64,000 nt of DNA, taken from contig CM046873.1 of assembly GCA_025617745.1 (NCBI GenBank), forward strand, positions 31,465,101-31,529,100. Reading direction: 5' to 3'. Within the stretch, counting starts at the first letter, position 1. The number at the start of each line of letters is the position of its first letter. A program made the translations under genes and the position numbers. Shown here one piece after another: positions 34,954 through 47,015 of this stretch. The notes below the pieces were generated by a model. It saw only the letters and a program-made list of their open reading frames with translations, was not told the DNA's origin and did no database searches. This stretch comes from Heliocidaris erythrogramma (Eukaryota > Echinodermata > Echinoidea > Camarodonta > Echinometridae).

Positions 34954-35264
34954 CACTGTAAAAAATAACTGTAGATTAACAGGTTTTTTGACCTGTAACT
35001 GTAGATTAACAGCTTTTTTACTTTTAAAATAACAAGTTTTCTGTTAATACGGTATTTTTCTTGTGAAATGGCAGGAAACAATTTTCCTGCCATTTCACAA
35101 GAAAAATACCGTATTAACAGAAATACGGCCAAAACTTGTAATTTTACAAGTCAAAAAATCCTGTTAATTTTCCTGCCATTTCACAAGAAAAATACCGTAT
35201 TAACAGAAAACTTGTAATTTTACAAGTCAAAAAACCTGTTAATCTACAGTTATTTTTTACAGTG
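34954..35264. mobile_element. Palindromic MITE, CACTGTAAAAAATAAC ends
   Basis: Ends CACTGTAAAAAATAACTG pair with their complement, TA flanks both sides (34952-34953 and 35265-35266), and internal blocks such as CCTGCCATTTCACAAG occur in both orientations, so almost the whole 311 bp can fold on itself. It splits the inverted arm 34505-35612. Tc1/mariner-type mobilisation is suggested by TA. Confidence 0.8.
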
Positions 35265-35399
35265 TATGTAAGACATAATGTAGCATCACCAGAAAACTGG
35301 TGGTAACGAGGTTTGGTTTGAAAGCATGCAATTCGATTATGAGCATGTGCTGAGCTGGGGGAAGTTACATTACACTGGATATTGTATAATGTTAGAGTA

Positions 35400-35612
35400 G
35401 CTGACTGATGAATGACAGATGATGTCATTGCGGGAATGAGATCTGGAGCTTTTTTAGGATGAAGCTTAGGAGGTTGGAAAAAATATTTCAAAAAACATTT
35501 AAAATTCTATGAAACATTTCTAGATGTTTGAATAACAGAATATCAGTTGTAATGCATCCCTGCACATCACTAGCAATAAACTTGCGTTTGGGTTGCGTTT
35601 GGGTTGCAGGGG
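35400..35612. repeat. Inverted-repeat arm, unique part (right)
   Basis: Reverse-complement match to 19511-19715, with a short internal duplication of GCGTTTGGGTT. Confidence 0.65.
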
Positions 35613-35804
35613 CCCTTGATACCTTCTTTACCACCTTTTAGATTTTACCTTCGTTCCCGTCCGTGTGAGCCTTCGACGTTTTGGGCCGCAGCGTGTTGGC
35701 CTGGCTTGGGTGCAGGCATTGCTGCATTGCAGCGATTGCGCCCTAATTTATTCCCGTAAACATGTAAAGTGCTTGATTTCCTACATGTATCTTTATAAAT
35801 GTAA

Positions 35805-36660
35805 GGTTAAAGTTTCAAGTTTATTTGTCTTTCAAATCATTGTACATGTACAATTATGAAATAACAAAACATGAAGTTTATATAGTGTAGGCACGACAAA
35901 TGAACAATGCAAAATTCTTATACTGTAGTTGAAAAGAAAGACGAGGAGACCTTGGTGAAAGCAATGCTTGTAAAATTAAGGCCCCTCATGGCATGTTAGT
36001 AACTATTTCCAATTAACACGGAAAAAATAGATGCAATAAGTGCATCTGACAGTGAGATGTATTTACAAAAGGTATTACGGGGAAAACAAGATCACTTACT
36101 GGTATAATTTAGGATACAAGTAAGTGAAAGAGGTGAAGATGGAAAAGACACAAGACAATGTGGCACATCAGTTCGACATGAAAAAAAAGAAAGGACAGGA
36201 CAGAGGACGGGATAAAATCACAAAACAACACAAGAAACACAAGCCACACAGAAACACAAGCCAGCCCAAAATGAAGGGGGAAGGGGGAAGGGGGAAGGGT
36301 CTGCTAGTACACTGTATGACAATTTAAGTATAAAAAATAACAAAACTAATTTCGTATACAAGTGCATGAACTAAATAAATTAAGGTTTCACAAATCATCT
36401 TTATATGTACTTAATAAATAAGACTTTAATCTGCGTTTAAACACAGAAATACTGGCAGCATGTGTAATGTTAGAATCAAGTGCATTCCAGAACCTGGGTC
36501 CAGTACAGACTATTGTGTCAAGAGTAAATGTTGTCCTTACACGAGATATATGGAAGGAAGTGGCTTGTCTAGTATTATATTTATGAACATCATTATTTAT
36601 TTTAAACATTTGTGCCAGTGCTAAAGGAAACTGGATTAGGTCTTTGAATTAAAACAGGAT
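35805..36660 (-). mobile_element. Non-LTR retrotransposon 3' fragment
   Basis: The minus strand at 36388-36610 encodes VHKYNTRQATSFHISRVRTT and GPRFWNALDSNI with a FKRRLKSYLLS end, the typical C-terminus of CR1/L2-type reverse transcriptases. The sequence to about 35805 is non-coding and probably the 3' untranslated region. It is heavily 5'-truncated. Confidence 0.7.
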
Positions 36661-36834
36661 ATATACAATAAACCGGTATCTACTTACTCATTTTCAGAAT
36701 CCATGATCACATGAACTCATCAGAGTCATCACTTTGCCTTTTATACTGCCACATTACAAATATTAGCTCATGCGCATGCGCTTGTAGATCGAATCTAGTG
36801 CATGTACTTCTAGGCCGCCCATATACATGTCTAA

Positions 36835-37003
36835 TGGGGTGTTGCAAGTGGGGTGTTGTAAGTTGCAACTGATCGGTACTGACCAATCGAAATCATTCTT
36901 GCAAGCGCATCTTCTTGAATGGGCAGACCCTGAATCATTCAGAATGGTTGTTCTAATTTGCTTTACAATTTGCAATTGATTGCAAATTTCTTGCAACACC
37001 CCG
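36835..37003. mobile_element. 169-bp Harbinger-like MITE
   Basis: Ends TGGGGTGTTGCAAG and CTTGCAACACCCCG pair, and TAA is duplicated at 36832-36834 and 37004-37006. A 3-bp TAA/TTA duplication is typical of PIF/Harbinger. Confidence 0.65.
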
Positions 37004-37159
37004 TAAGTCATTGTCTAGGCCTAGATCCATGCCGCGCGCACGCTGATCGGGACTAGCAAAAAAAATACATGTAGTTAGAAATTAAGCTGTTTTAAATTGT
37101 TGTTTATTAAATTTATATTGAGCTCTTTGCGCTTCACTTTTCCTTCTTTTTCCTTTGTT

Positions 37160-37360
37160 TCTTTATGACGTTTTTACGTCACCCCCCCCCCCCCTCTTTC
37201 TCTCTCTCTCGATCTCTCTCCCCTCTCTCAACTTTCTTGCATGTTTGCGTCAGTATCCATGTTTTTGTGCGCTTTTACGCTTCACGCTCTCTTGTTTTCT
37301 CTTGTTTTCTTTTCTTTATGACGTTTTATTACGTCATTCTCTCTCTCTCTTCTCCCTCAG
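37160..37360. repeat. TC-rich microsatellites
   Basis: Poly-C at 37183-37193 leads into (TC)n at 37195-37225; a second TC tract is near 37339-37353, both after TTTATGACGTTTT, so the block is duplicated. Confidence 0.6.
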
Positions 37361-37416
37361 CTTTCTCTACCATGGTTGCGCTAGTATCCATGGTTTTGTT
37401 ATATATATAAAATGTG

Positions 37417-37817
37417 ACCAGGCACCACAAAACCACAAAAAAGTCGCACTGTGTGATTTTCAGTTAGAGCTCAATCAATGTATTTTGGTTGCACTATGAT
37501 GAACAGGATATGACTAATTTAGTATCCCAAGTTTTAGGACAATCTGATAATCCCTTCATAGAAACTTTTATTGAGTTCTAATCCTCCTTTTGTCACCTTA
37601 GCACAACACCTTGCAAGTCAGAGTGCTTCAATAGACTGCAAAATCTAAACCCTTATTTCTCAGAAGTAACATTATGAGGGACTGTGCATTCTTCTCTTTG
37701 TACAGTAAGTTAGAAACATCCAATGCTAATGAGTTATATATCATTTTAAAGCTGAGAATCAGACCTTAACTAAAAATTCATATCTGGCGACTTTTTGGTG
37801 GTTTTGTGGTGCCTGGT
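37417..37817. mobile_element. 401-bp MITE with ACCAGGCACCAC ends
   Basis: The ends ACCAGGCACCACAAAACCAC and its exact complement extend to about 30 bp through AAAAAGTCGC. No target duplication could be assigned. A (TA)n tract follows at 37931-37960. Confidence 0.75.
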
Positions 37818-37931
37818 AACAGCAACAATAATAATTACTATTATTATCGATTCGAACTCCTGCATATAACGGAGTCATTTTATTCTGTGTCTCTCTCTAG
37901 TTTTAATCTCCGTCGCAGAACTTTTTAAACC

Positions 37932-37963
<32 letters not shown>

Positions 37964-38000
37964 AGATGTTTAGTAGTACAGAATGGGAAAACGGCGTTGA

Positions 38001-38612
38001 AGAGAGACTAGCCTTTTGAGAAGGCCTCGTGACTTGGCTATTTTCCTCGTCATGCTGTGCCTGAGATGAGACTAGCCGGCGACGAAAAGAATCAACACGG
38101 CCCGGGTGAACGCGCGATCGAGCCACTTTAGTCGCGAGGCCTTTTGGAACCTGGGTTTCCATCGTCCGATATGAATTATTCACGAGTTGACATTCGTATG
38201 CTAACACGCCTACCGAGGATTATCGACCAATCACAACGGTATCTGCGGGGCTTGCTTTCCATGATTGATGTACTAGTAGATTGCACGGGCCGCTGCGCCG
38301 GTGCCGAGCTTGCTACATTGTTTGTAGCTCGAGATGAAGGCGAATTTGCATACCAAATTTATGCTGACGTCATGCGAAGATACGTTCGCTGATTGGCTCC
38401 TACCTATAAGGTAGCAGATCCTCGCTAGGAACAAAGGATAACATAAGAAATACAGGCCAGGTTCCAAAAGGCCCTCGGACTCACGTCGCTTGATCGCGCA
38501 TTCACCGGGCTGGGCGGCTAGTCTTGTTATGCAGCCACTACTAGCTTACTTGCCGAGAAAAATAGCCAAGTCACGAGGGCCTTGTCAAAAGGCTAAAGAG
38601 AGACATACTGAA
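38001..38612. mobile_element. Foldback MITE, about 600 bp
   Basis: Long arms match in inverse: GACTAGCCTTTTGAGAAGGC, CGTGACTTGGCTATTTTCC, GCGCGATCGAGC and GGCCTTTTGGAACCTGG on the left return as complements on the right. Arms are about 160 bp. No transposase or clear target duplication is seen. Confidence 0.7.
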
Positions 38613-38969
38613 GCTTTTCTTTTTGCACTCATCAGAGTATACTGCAAGAATGAACAGAAAGCCAAAATCGAACAATATAACCGGAAGCTAAAGGAACAAA
38701 GCGCGCGAATTATTGAACAGATTTTGATTGGCTGCCTGAAAATAACGGAAAATTAGGCTTATTACCAGCCGGTTTTGTAATAACGAGAGCTAAAAAATTA
38801 CGAGCGTCCTCATGAGCTCTTTCTGTCTGCATAGAATAGGTCGGTGAGCTGAATGTATGTGGCTTCGAGCATGCGCATATGTGTAAATTTTCTCGCTCGG
38901 CTACGAGTTTTAAACCAAGATGAAAAGTATTGTTCAGAGCACTCTTGATTGTTAAGTATTAAGTGGTAA

Positions 38970-39846
38970 TGCCTAGTTCACATTTGGCTTGCGATGTGTC
39001 TACGGAGCCCGTAAACTGCCCGTATCCCCCTTTCCGCGCGGAGGCTGTAAGATTTTCGTGCGGATTCACGGGCTCCGCAGCCTCTACGATATGCTATCGA
39101 GAGAAGTTTGAAGACCGTAGCCCGTAGACATGTCGTAGGTGACATCGCACAATTCTCGCATGGGCACCGTGCAATGGCCAAGCGTGATAGTGCAGCAAAC
39201 GCACGATTTTTGGTGGACATGGGGGCAAAAAAAATCGTAAGGAGATTGGACATTCGCAAGGCCCTTGCACAGCTATCGAAAGGTTGCCGCTCGCTGCCCG
39301 TGCAGTACCCGTAAAATCGCAAGGATATTGCACAGTCATCTTACAGCAGCCGCACCATGCCCGTGCAGTCGCCTTGAGATGGGCAACGCCTTTTTCAAAT
39401 GGGTATATTACATCGGCCATCTTGGCAGTTCTTCATCATTTGTCTCAGTTCTCAAGAGAAATCAAAGAAGACGAATAATCTCGACTTCTTGTTTCCGATG
39501 TTGCATCGGCAATTACGAACAGAAATATGAAATATGTATACATAATCCCTATTGCTGGGGATTGGGATCCTCAAACGGCACGGCGACTGCACAGTCACTG
39601 CACCACCTCCGTGAAGCCATGGGAGCCGTGCGGGCTCCGTACGGAATTTAGACGGGTCGCCCCCAAGGCCCCGAACTACAAATTGCACGATGCCCGTAAA
39701 CAATGTGAACACAAATGCCGTAGCGCTTAGCGACGTACGATGCCCGCAAAATTGCACGGAAAATCGTAGACACTTTTATCTTGATGTACTTTGATAGTAT
39801 ATTTAGCATTTATCGCACGGCGTCCGCGGCAAATGTGAACTAGGCA
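38970..39846. mobile_element. 877-bp Harbinger-like element
   Basis: Ends TGCCTAGTTCACATTTG and exact complement, with TAA at 38967-38969 and 39847-39849. The interior is CG-rich, with many variants of CCCGTGCAGT, and non-coding. The last 44 bp of the element are copied again at 40214-40257. Confidence 0.75.
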
Positions 39847-40325
39847 TAAGCGATAGCAGAATTGCCATTGTCTGCCGCGTTGCGCACATTTGTTTGTCTA
39901 CACGAGCGCGGGGGTTGTGACCGCGCGCTAGCCTGGCGACTTCGACTGATATTACATCTACCATGTCTACCATTAGTTCACCTTCTACCACTTCAACTGA
40001 TGATATATCTACCGTATCAACCACTAGTTCATCTTCTACCACTTCAACTGATAGTACATCTACCATGTCTACATCTTCTCCACTTTCCATCATTTCAACT
40101 GATGGAACATCTACCATATCTACCACTAGTTCACCTTCTACCACTTCAACTGATGATACATCTACCGTGACAACGACTACTTCAGCTTCAACCATTTGGA
40201 CTGATAGTACCTCTAGCATTTATCGCACGGCGTCTGCGGCAAATGTGAACTAGGCATAAGCGATGGCAGAATTGTCATTGTCTACACGAGCGCGGGGGTT
40301 GTGACCGCGCGCTAGCCTGGCGATT
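39803..40325. repeat. Direct repeat flanking mucin cassette
   Basis: A block starting TAGCATTTATCGCACGGCG and ending CGCGCTAGCCTGGCGA occurs at 39803-39940 and 40214-40325, the second lacking about 24 bp. It includes the end of the Harbinger-like element and its TAA. The mucin cassette lies between. GATAGTA just before both copies is a possible microhomology. Confidence 0.75.
39941..40213 (+). CDS. Mucin cassette, about five repeat units
   Basis: An open mucin stretch with STISSPSTTSTDDISTVSTT, SSPLSIISTDGTSTIS and DDTSTVTTTTSASTI, closest to the exon at 48.1-48.9 kb. It carries the uninterrupted version of the site disrupted there by a transposon. It is enclosed by a direct repeat that is not mucin sequence, and no good acceptor or donor is visible (GTGAAC at 40246 is weak), so it may be a transposed or duplicated exon piece and not a used exon. 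Confidence 0.45.
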
Positions 40326-40544
40326 CCGAATAGAGGAAGGTACGTGCACATTTGTGTAATAATGATACAAGAATCCTGAATTTTGTTATATCAGGCTGGA
40401 ATGTGAACAGATGGCTTTAAAATGATAACAAAAAATAAGATGCGCATGACATATTAAGTTTTATTCATGTGATTTTAAGCTGCTGTGTTTAAACTGACTG
40501 ATTTTATTTTCAAAATTAATATTTCCATTTATCCTGTCCGAAAG

Positions 40545-40740
40545 ATCGTTATTGCTGTCAACAATCTTTCAGAAGTAGTTTATGCAAACGGGACAGCCCT
40601 GTCAGCACATAACAATACAGGTGGCGTCATCACAGCATGGATCTTACTGGACGTCACCCCCCAGGTAAACATCTCCATTCAAGAACTGTCAACCGTCTTG
40701 ACGGATGCCATCAACAGCATCAGTGGAGTCACTCTACAAA
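40545..40740 (+). CDS. SEA-like domain exon (second half)
   Basis: A pyrimidine-rich tract ending GTCCGAAAG precedes the exon and the donor GTGAGA follows it at 40741. The 65 codons include GGVITAWILLDVTPQVNISI and ELSTVLTDAINSISG. The pattern of a Gly-Val/Ser step, a beta strand, Asn-Ile-Ser and a helix fits the C-terminal half of SEA domains, which in mucins often self-cleave near this Gly-Ser step. Here the step reads GGV, so cleavage is doubtful. The exon ends in phase 1, matching the EGF exon 6.9 kb downstream. Its first half was not found. A hypothetical extracellular exon is the alternative. Confidence 0.55.
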
Positions 40741-40790
40741 GTGAGAAAAAAACAATGATTTAAATAATAATAATAATAATAATAATAACG

Positions 40791-43700
40791 ATAATAGCAA
40801 GAATATTAATAAAAATAATGAAAAATAATAATATTAATAATGATAGTAATGATGGTACTAATAAAAATAATAATGTTAATAATAATGATAATCATAATCA
40901 TGATAATAATAATACTTAATCATAATCATAATTATAGTCCTGATAATAATAATAATAATAATAATAATCATAATAATAATAATAATAATGATCATTGTGA
41001 TAATGATGATGCAGAATGCCTGTACGAGGCTAGAATTTAAATCATTGCCCAAACACTAACCAATGCGTCTGTAAGATACTTCCCGGGAAATGTACTTCTA
41101 ATAGCATATTCCCTTCTTAGTATGAAAATTTGTCTTGCCAGTAATTGCATAGGTTTATGCACGCTTGGGCTAAAACCACTTGGTCTAATTTCCAGATGGG
41201 CTACCTGCATTCGGGCTAAACCCTTTTGGTCCACTCTTCATTTGGTCTAATTTGCACTTGGTCTAATAACCAGAAGGTCTAATGACCACTTGGGCTAATT
41301 ATCACTTGGTCTAATTACCATTTGGTCTAATTGCCATTTCACTGTTTGCCCAGGGCGTCATAATACCTATATACACCACTGCCTTTAAAAAGAAAAAAAG
41401 GCAGTGAACAAGTATAAAAAGCGGCATTTTTGTGGGTAGCAGGAGACACTTTTTGGGTGATTGGAAGGGGGGGGGGCATTGTGCCCCCTGCCAACGAGCG
41501 AGTTAATTTACGTTTTAGATGAACAAATAATAATAATAATAATAATAATGATGATAATAATAATAATAATAATAATAATGATGATAATAATAATATTAAT
41601 AGTTGCATACTCTTCTTTCTTCTTCTTTCTTCTTCTCCTTCTTTGTTTCGTTTTTCTTCTCTCTCTGTCTCTCTCTCTCTCTTTTAGGTCACTTGAAAAC
41701 TCATAGGGGGCAACCGTCCCTGCCCCCTCCCCCCTGCCCCCGCCCCTGCAAATAGCAGTTTGCATAGCTCAAAAGAATCAGAGAAGCTTAATGGCAGAAT
41801 ATTTAGTTCTTGATATGACAACAGTGTGACTTTGAGCAGGAACTTAGCGAGAGCTGGGGACACAGTGCCCATAAAACTTTAATAATATTGCAGTAATTAA
41901 GATATCCCCGAAGCTTGCTCGCTACGCTCGCTCGCACTCACTTATTGTTACCGTCATGGCAGTAACATAAAGTCCTATCTATCTCTTTTATTGAGAGATT
42001 ATGCTTGAAATTAAACGCTTTTGGGGCATGTTCGTCATGAAATCAATATAATGCACCATGCATGACCTTCAACAAGAACATGTTATTTTTGGTCGCTCGC
42101 TTGCATGTTAGGAGTATAGCAGAAAATATATTCTTAACATTTAATGCGTGTTAAGTACAATGTAGGGGTACAGCAACGTATCAAAACGCCTTTTTCCATT
42201 CTTGTCTTCACCCTTTATAATTAAGTTCCGCCTTTTCCAAAAACGGTAGGCCTACCCAATTCGTTGAAACCCCTATTGTGTGGGTCGTCTTGCCCCTCCT
42301 ATGAAAATACCCTGGCACCGCCCCTAGCTTTTATTGACTACTTGCGCAAACATTTGTACATGGGATATGAAATACGAACCATGAATAACAGATTATCAAC
42401 CCAACAAACACAATTTGAAGTGCAATACAAAATCAGGTTCTTCTACTTAAGTCATGAAAGGAAGAGAAGACCTATGAATGTTTTTCATTACTAAAAAATA
42501 ATACTAAATAATTGATTTTAATAAATTAGATAATTAATAGTAAACGAAGAAGCTTGACTGGGGAGGAATTTTTAATTTGTAAACAAATCTTTCGGCATAT
42601 ATAATAGCAAGAATATTAATAAAAATAATGAAAAATAATAATATTAATAATGATAGTAATGATGGTACTAATAAAAATAATAATGTTAATAATAATGATA
42701 ATCATAATCATGATAATAATAATACTTAATCATAATCATAATTATAGTCCTGATAATAATAATAATAATAATAATAATCATAATAATAATAATAATAATG
42801 ATCATTGTGATAATGATGATGCAGAATGCCTGTACGAGGCTAGAATTTAAATCATTGCCCAAACACTAACCAATGCGTCTGTAAGATACTTCCCGGGAAA
42901 TGTACTTCTAATAGCATATTCCCTTCTTAGTATGAAAATTTGTCTTGCCAGTAATTGCATAGGTTTATGCACGCTTGGGCTAAAACCACTTGGTCTAATT
43001 TCCAGATGGGCTACCTGCATTCGGGCTAAACCCTTTTGGTCCACTCTTCATTTGGTCTAATTTGCACTTGGTCTAATAACCAGAAGGTCTAATGACCACT
43101 TGGGCTAATTATCACTTGGTCTAATTACCATTTGGTCTAATTGCCATTTCACTGTTTGCCCAGGGCGTCATAATACCTATATACACCACTGCCTTTAAAA
43201 AGAAAAAAAGGCAGTGAACAAGTATAAAAAGCGGCATTTTTGTGGGTAGCAGGAGACACTTTTTGGGTGATTGGAAGGGGGGGGGCATTGTGCCCCCTGC
43301 CAACGAGCGAGTTAATTTACGTTTTAGATGAACAAATAATAATAATAATAATAATAATGATGATAATAATAATAATAATAATAATAATGATGATAATAAT
43401 AATATTAATAGTTGCATACTCTTCTTTCTTCTTCTTTCTTCTTCTCCTTCTTTGTTTCGTTTTTCTTCTCTCTCTGTCTCTCTCTCTCTCTTTTAGGTCA
43501 CTTGAAAACTCATAGGGGGCAACCGTCCCTGCCCCCTCCCCCCTGCCCCCGCCCCTGCAAATAGCAGTTTGCATAGCTCAAAAGAATCAGAGAAGCTTAA
43601 TGGCAGAATATTTAGTTCTTGATATGACAACAGTGTGACTTTGAGCAGGAACTTAGCGAGAGCTGGGGACACAGTGCCCATAAAACTTTAATAATATTGC

Positions 43701-46226
43701 AGTAATTAAGATATCCCCGAAGCTTGCTCGCTACGCTCGCTCGCACTCACTTATTGTTACCGTCATGGCAGTAACATAAAGTCCTATCTATCTCTTTTAT
43801 TGAGAGATTATGCTTGAAATTAAACGCTTTTGCGGCATCTTCGTCATGAAATCAAAATAATGCAAGCACCATGCATGACCTTCAACAAGAACGTGTTATT
43901 TTTGGTCGCTCGCTTGCAAGTTAGGAGTACAGCAGAAAATATATTCTTAACATTTAATGTGTGTTAAGTACAATGTAGGGGTACAGCAACGTATCAAAAC
44001 GCCTTTTTCCATTCTTGTCTTCACCCTTTATAATTAAGTTCCGCCTTTTCCAAAAACGGTAGGCCTACCCAATTCGTCGAAACCCTCATTGTGTGGGTCG
44101 TCTTGCCCCTCCTATGAAAATACCCTGGCACCGCCCCTAGCTTTTATTGACTACTTGCGCAAACATTTTGTACATGGGATATCAAATAAGAACCATGAAT
44201 AACAGATTATCAACCCAACAAACACAATTTGAAGTGCAATACAAAATCAGGTTCTTCTACTTAAGTCATGAAAGGAAGAGAAGACCTATGAATGTTTTTC
44301 ATTACTAAAAAATAATACTAAATAATTGATTTTAATAAATTAGATAATTAATAGTAAACGAAGAAGCTTGACTGGGGAGGAATTTTTAATTTGTAAACAA
44401 ATCTTTCGGCATATATAATAGCAAGAATATTAATAAAAATAATGAAAAATAATAATATTAATAATGATAGTAATGATGGTACTAATAAAAATAATGTTAA
44501 TAATAATGATAATCATAATCATGATAATAATAATACTTAATCATAATCATAATTATAGTCCTGATAATAATAATAATAATAATAATAATCATAATAATAA
44601 TAATAATAATGATCATTGTGATAATGATGATGCAGAATGCCTGTACGAGGCTAGAATTTAAATCATTGCCCAAACACTAACCAATGCGTCTGTAAGATAC
44701 TTCCCGGGAAATGTACTTCTAATAGCATATTCCCTTCTTAGTATGAAAATTTGTCTTGCCAGTAATTGCATAGGTTTATGCACGCTTGGGCTAAAACCAC
44801 TTGGTCTAATTTCCAGATGGGCTACCTGCATTCGGGCTAAACCCTTTTGGTCCACTCTTCATTTGGTCTAATTTGCACTTGGTCTAATAACCAGAAGGTC
44901 TAATGACCACTTGGGCTAATTATCACTTGGTCTAATTACCATTTGGTCTAATTGCCATTTCACTGTTTGCCCAGGGCGTCATAATACCTATATACACCAC
45001 TGCCTTTAAAAAGAAAAAAAGGCAGTGAACAAGTATAAAAAGCGGCATTTTTGTGGGTAGCAGGAGACACTTTTTGGGTGATTGGAAGGGGGGGGGGCAT
45101 TGTGCCCCCTGCCAACGAGCGAGTTAATTTACGTTTTAGATGAACAAATAATAATAATAATAATAATAATGATGATAATAATAATAATAATAATAATAAT
45201 GATGATAATAATAATATTAATAGTTGCATACTCTTCTTTCTTCTTCTTTCTTCTTCTCCTTCTTTGTTTCGTTTTTCTTCTCTCTCTGTCTCTCTCTCTC
45301 TCTTTTAGGTCACTTGAAAACTCATAGGGGGCAACCGTCCCTGCCCCCTCCCCCCTGCCCCCGCCCCTGCAAATAGCAGTTTGCATAGCTCAAAAGAATC
45401 AGAGAAGCTTAATGGCAGAATATTTAGTTCTTGATATGACAACAGTGTGACTTTGAGCAGGAACTTAGCGAGAGCTGGGGACACAGTGCCCATAAAACTT
45501 TAATAATATTGCAGTAATTAAGATATCCCCGAAGCTTGCTCGCTACGCTCGCTCGCACTCACTTATTGTTACCGTCATGGCAGTAACATAAAGTCCTATC
45601 TATCTCTTTTATTGAGAGATTATGCTTGAAATTAAACGCTTTTGCGGCATCTTCGTCATGAAATCAAAATAATGCAAGCACCATGCATGACCTTCAACAA
45701 GAACGTGTTATTTTTGGTCGCTCGCTTGCAAGTTAGGAGTACAGCAGAAAATATATTCTTAACATTTAATGTGTGTTAAGTACAATGTAGGGGTACAGCA
45801 ACGTATCAAAACGCCTTTTTCCATTCTTGTCTTCACCCTTTATAATTAAGTTCCGCCTTTTCCAAAAACGGTAGGCCTACCCAATTCGTCGAAACCCTCA
45901 TTGTGTGGGTCGTCTTGCCCCTCCTATGAAAATACCCTGGCACCGCCCCTAGCTTTTATTGACTACTTGCGCAAACATTTGTACATGGGATATCAAATAG
46001 GAACCATGAATAACAGATTATCAACCCAACAAACACAATTTGAGGTGCAATACAAAATCAGGTTCTTCTACTTAAGTCATGAAAGGAAGAGAAGACCTAT
46101 GAATGTTTTTCATTACTAAAAAATAATACTAAATAATTGATTTTAATAAATTAGATAATTAATAGTAAACGAAGAAGCTTGACTGGGGAGGAATTTTTAA
46201 TTTGTAAACAAATCTTTCGGCATATA
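40791..46226. repeat. Three tandem 1.81-kb units in an intron
   Basis: Units start at ATAATAGCAAGAATATT: 40791, 42601 and 44415, ending about 46226 (periods 1810, 1814 and 1811 bp). They differ by only a few substitutions and short indels. Each has ATT-rich microsatellites at both ends of its first 850 bp, a 16-bp GGTCTAAT array, a TC-rich tract, and a right part ending TTTGTAAACAAATCTTTCGG. The whole block lies inside the intron between the SEA-like and EGF exons. All frames within it are by-products. Confidence 0.9.
41110..41345. repeat. 16-bp array ACTTGGTCTAATTACC (in each unit)
   Basis: About 12 variants of CACTTGGTCTAATTAC in a 16-bp register. It recurs at about 42920-43154 and 44734-44968 in the other two units. 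The inverted partner is at 47016-47512. Confidence 0.85.
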
Positions 46227-46290
46227 TAATATGCCGAAAGATTTGTTTACAAATTAAAAATTCCTCCCCAGTCAAGCTTCTTCGTTTACT
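46170..46290. repeat. Perfect-looking palindrome at unit/SINE junction
   Basis: The end of the third 1.81-kb unit and the start of the SINE dimer are complementary through GAATTTTTAATTTGTAAAC and the AAGCTTGACTGGGGAGG block, around a TATATAATAT centre. Confidence 0.8.
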
Positions 46291-46841
46291 AACCATTGTT
46301 CCACGGCGGACCGTTTGAATATTAATGAGTCAGAAAGAAGAGGATCTTGGGTATTTGATTCTAGTTCGTCGTGACTTGGCCGTGAACCAGAATAGCCTGG
46401 TGGTTAAGTCGCTGCCCGGCAAGCAGTAGATGACAGGTTCGAATCCCGCTGGTTCCAATTTTTTCTGACTTGTGTTTTTCATTATAGATCGAGCATACGA
46501 TCTTTAACACTGGGAGTAATATGCCGAAAGATTTGTTTACAAATTAAAAATTCCTCCCCAGTCAAGCTTCTTCGTTTACTAACCATTGTTCCACGGCGGA
46601 CCGTTTGAATATTAATGAGTCAGAAAGAAGAGGATCTTGGGTATTTGATTCTAGTTCGTCGTGACTTGGCCGTGAACCAGAATAGCCTGGTGGTTAAGTC
46701 GCTGCCCGGCAAGCAGTAGATGACAGGTTCGAATCCCGCTGGTTCCAATTTTTTCTGACTTGTGTTTTTCATTATAGATCGAGCATACGATCTTTAACAC
46801 TGGGAGTAATATGCCGAAAGATTTGTTTACAAATTAAAAAT
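46231..46841 (+). repeat. tandem dimer of a 290-bp tRNA-derived SINE
   Basis: Units start at ATGCCGAAAGATTTG: 46231 and 46521, with a third cut short at 46811-46841. The two full copies look identical. Each contains a tRNA-like block with intact A box TAGCCTGGTGG and B box GGTTCGAATCC. A minus-strand relative is at 22756-22960. Confidence 0.85.
46384..46455 (+). other. tRNA-like block in SINE (also 46674-46745)
   Basis: 72 nt with a perfect 7-bp acceptor stem GAACCAG/CTGGTTC and a 5-bp anticodon stem enclosing loop CCGGCAA. The T stem has two mismatches and position 33 is C instead of U, so it is a degenerate tRNA-like promoter block rather than a working tRNA. Confidence 0.65.
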
Positions 46842-47015
46842 AGATAATTAATATATAAAATGTAGGAATATTGATTGACTTGATATAAGCAGCAGCAAGG
46901 GGAATAACTCTTTTAATGCACATTTACGTATAGATGACTTCTTTGAACTTTCATTTTTTAAAGTTTAATTTCCCTTTCCTTTTTCAACTTGCTACTTGCC
47001 AGAAGAATAATTAGT
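46842..47015. other. Short spacer
   Basis: AT-rich and without features. Confidence 0.5.

Noticed and set aside
41110..41345. CRISPR-like spaced repeats
   Set aside because: Units are directly tandem at 16 bp with no spacers, and the DNA is eukaryotic.
40840..45386. Asn-, Ile- and Leu-repeat frames repeated three times
   Set aside because: Products of ATT/AAT microsatellites inside the tandem 1.81-kb intron units.
46384..46455. True tRNA gene
   Set aside because: T-stem mismatches, C at position 33, and repetition inside a 290-bp SINE unit.
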